Below are positions 63,549 through 64,000 of a stretch of 64,000 nucleotides of DNA, piece by piece; within the stretch, counting starts at the first letter, position 1, and every line of letters begins with the position of its first letter. Source of the stretch: Sepioteuthis lessoniana. Its lineage: Eukaryota > Mollusca > Cephalopoda > Myopsida > Loliginidae. Made by a program: the position numbers and the translations under genes. The stretch spans positions 77,036,612 through 77,100,611 of the forward strand of contig OY757912.1 in assembly GCA_963585895.1 (NCBI GenBank), written 5' to 3'. Below the pieces are notes generated by a model. That model was not told the DNA's origin and did not search any database. It saw only the letters and a program-made list of their open reading frames with translations.

Positions 63549-64000
63549 CACCCCTGGAAAAAAATATATGACCACCCTCAGAAATGAAGAAAAATATATT
63601 GTTTACAAATCAGATATATAAAAGATAACGCATAAAGAAATTTAAAATATGGTGAAATTTCAATTCATTTTTATATAAATATAGAATTTATGCTTAATTT
63701 AAAAAAGTTGTTTTGACATAAAGACCAAGGAACACACTTATAGAATATAAAGGCAATTTTTTTATTTTGATATTTTGCAGATCCGCCGTTTGGACTTTTC
63801 AAGTAATTGCATATAACGATTTTACTGCATCAAAAGGCCTTCGAAATTTCTCTCTGAGATTTTTCCATTCTTTTCAGAGTTTTAATCTTGCCTTTCTCAA
63901 ATTCAGATGATTTAGTTCCTTCAGCCATTTATGTTTTTAGTATTTTAAGTATTGCAGTTTTAATAGCTTTTATCAAACGTGGACTACATATGATAAATTT
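63549..64000 (-). mobile_element. Internally deleted sister of Tc1-A (continues off the edge)
   Basis: Terminal inverted repeat starts near 63549 (CACCCCTGGAAAAAAATATA, with TGACCACCCTCAGAAATG). On the minus strand the transposase start is ATG at 63928-63926, giving SSEFEKGKIKTLKRMEKSQREISKAF, a stop, then CSKIVICNYLKS. At about 63800 the sequence jumps straight to the C-terminal ANGGS codons and 3' UTR. The middle 700-800 bases, including all catalytic residues, are gone. The other terminal repeat would lie beyond 64000. Confidence 0.85.

Overview
This window looks like AT-rich, repeat-dominated, intergenic or intronic DNA from a large animal genome. The evidence is several tRNA-derived SINE families with target-site duplications, an RTE-like LINE family with (ATG)n tails, Tc1/mariner and P-like DNA transposon relics, part of an LTR retrotransposon, very many (TA)n microsatellites, and no recognisable host gene. 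A lophotrochozoan invertebrate (mollusc or flatworm type) is my best guess from the style of the repeats, but this is inference. I found no convincing host protein-coding exon. The longest open frames are low-complexity microsatellite or minisatellite translations, or LINE and transposase remnants.

Layout. 0-2.4 kb: gag/protease end and likely 5' LTR of a minus-strand LTR retrotransposon cut by the window edge. 3-9 kb: a mariner scrap, (TA)n tracts enclosing hammerhead-ribozyme elements (4.4 and 8.05 kb), and a degraded Tc1 element (5.9-7.4 kb). 9-16 kb: LINE 3' ends, element E copies, and a four-unit tandem array of a tRNA-like SINE (11.05-11.57 kb). 16-21 kb: dense microsatellites and two foldback elements. 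21.7-23.4 kb: a full-length vertebrate-type Tc1 transposon. 23.4-31.7 kb: SINE and element E copies, nested inside each other, and LINE ends. 31.9-34.5 kb: a 5S rRNA-derived segment, an intact SINE-C with a 17-bp duplication, and a tRNA-headed SINE whose tail folds as a textbook hammerhead ribozyme. 35-40.6 kb: a LINE relic and a 43-bp minisatellite of about 21 units. 41-51 kb: a mariner relic, stacked E/A/C/D SINEs and a GC-rich SINE-like block. 51.4-52 kb: a second convincing hammerhead. 52-55 kb: mariner scraps and a SINE-C pair. 55.5-58.7 kb: a probable P-element-like relic with LINE insertions. 60-64 kb: more E, B, C, A and D copies and an internally deleted sister of the 5.9 kb Tc1 element.

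How the parts relate. SINE-A and element E share one 3' tail; SINE-C and the GC-rich SINE-G share another. This suggests at least two LINE partners whose 3' ends were captured. TA-rich 3' tails repeatedly run into (TA)n tracts, so many microsatellites here may have been seeded by mobile-element ends. The most striking content is a set of type I hammerhead motifs. One is embedded in a tRNA-headed SINE (reminiscent of the schistosome Sm-alpha design) and the others lie in short elements bounded by (TA)n (reminiscent of retrozymes or Penelope-type pLTRs). All coordinates for repeats are approximate unless a duplication or motif fixes them.
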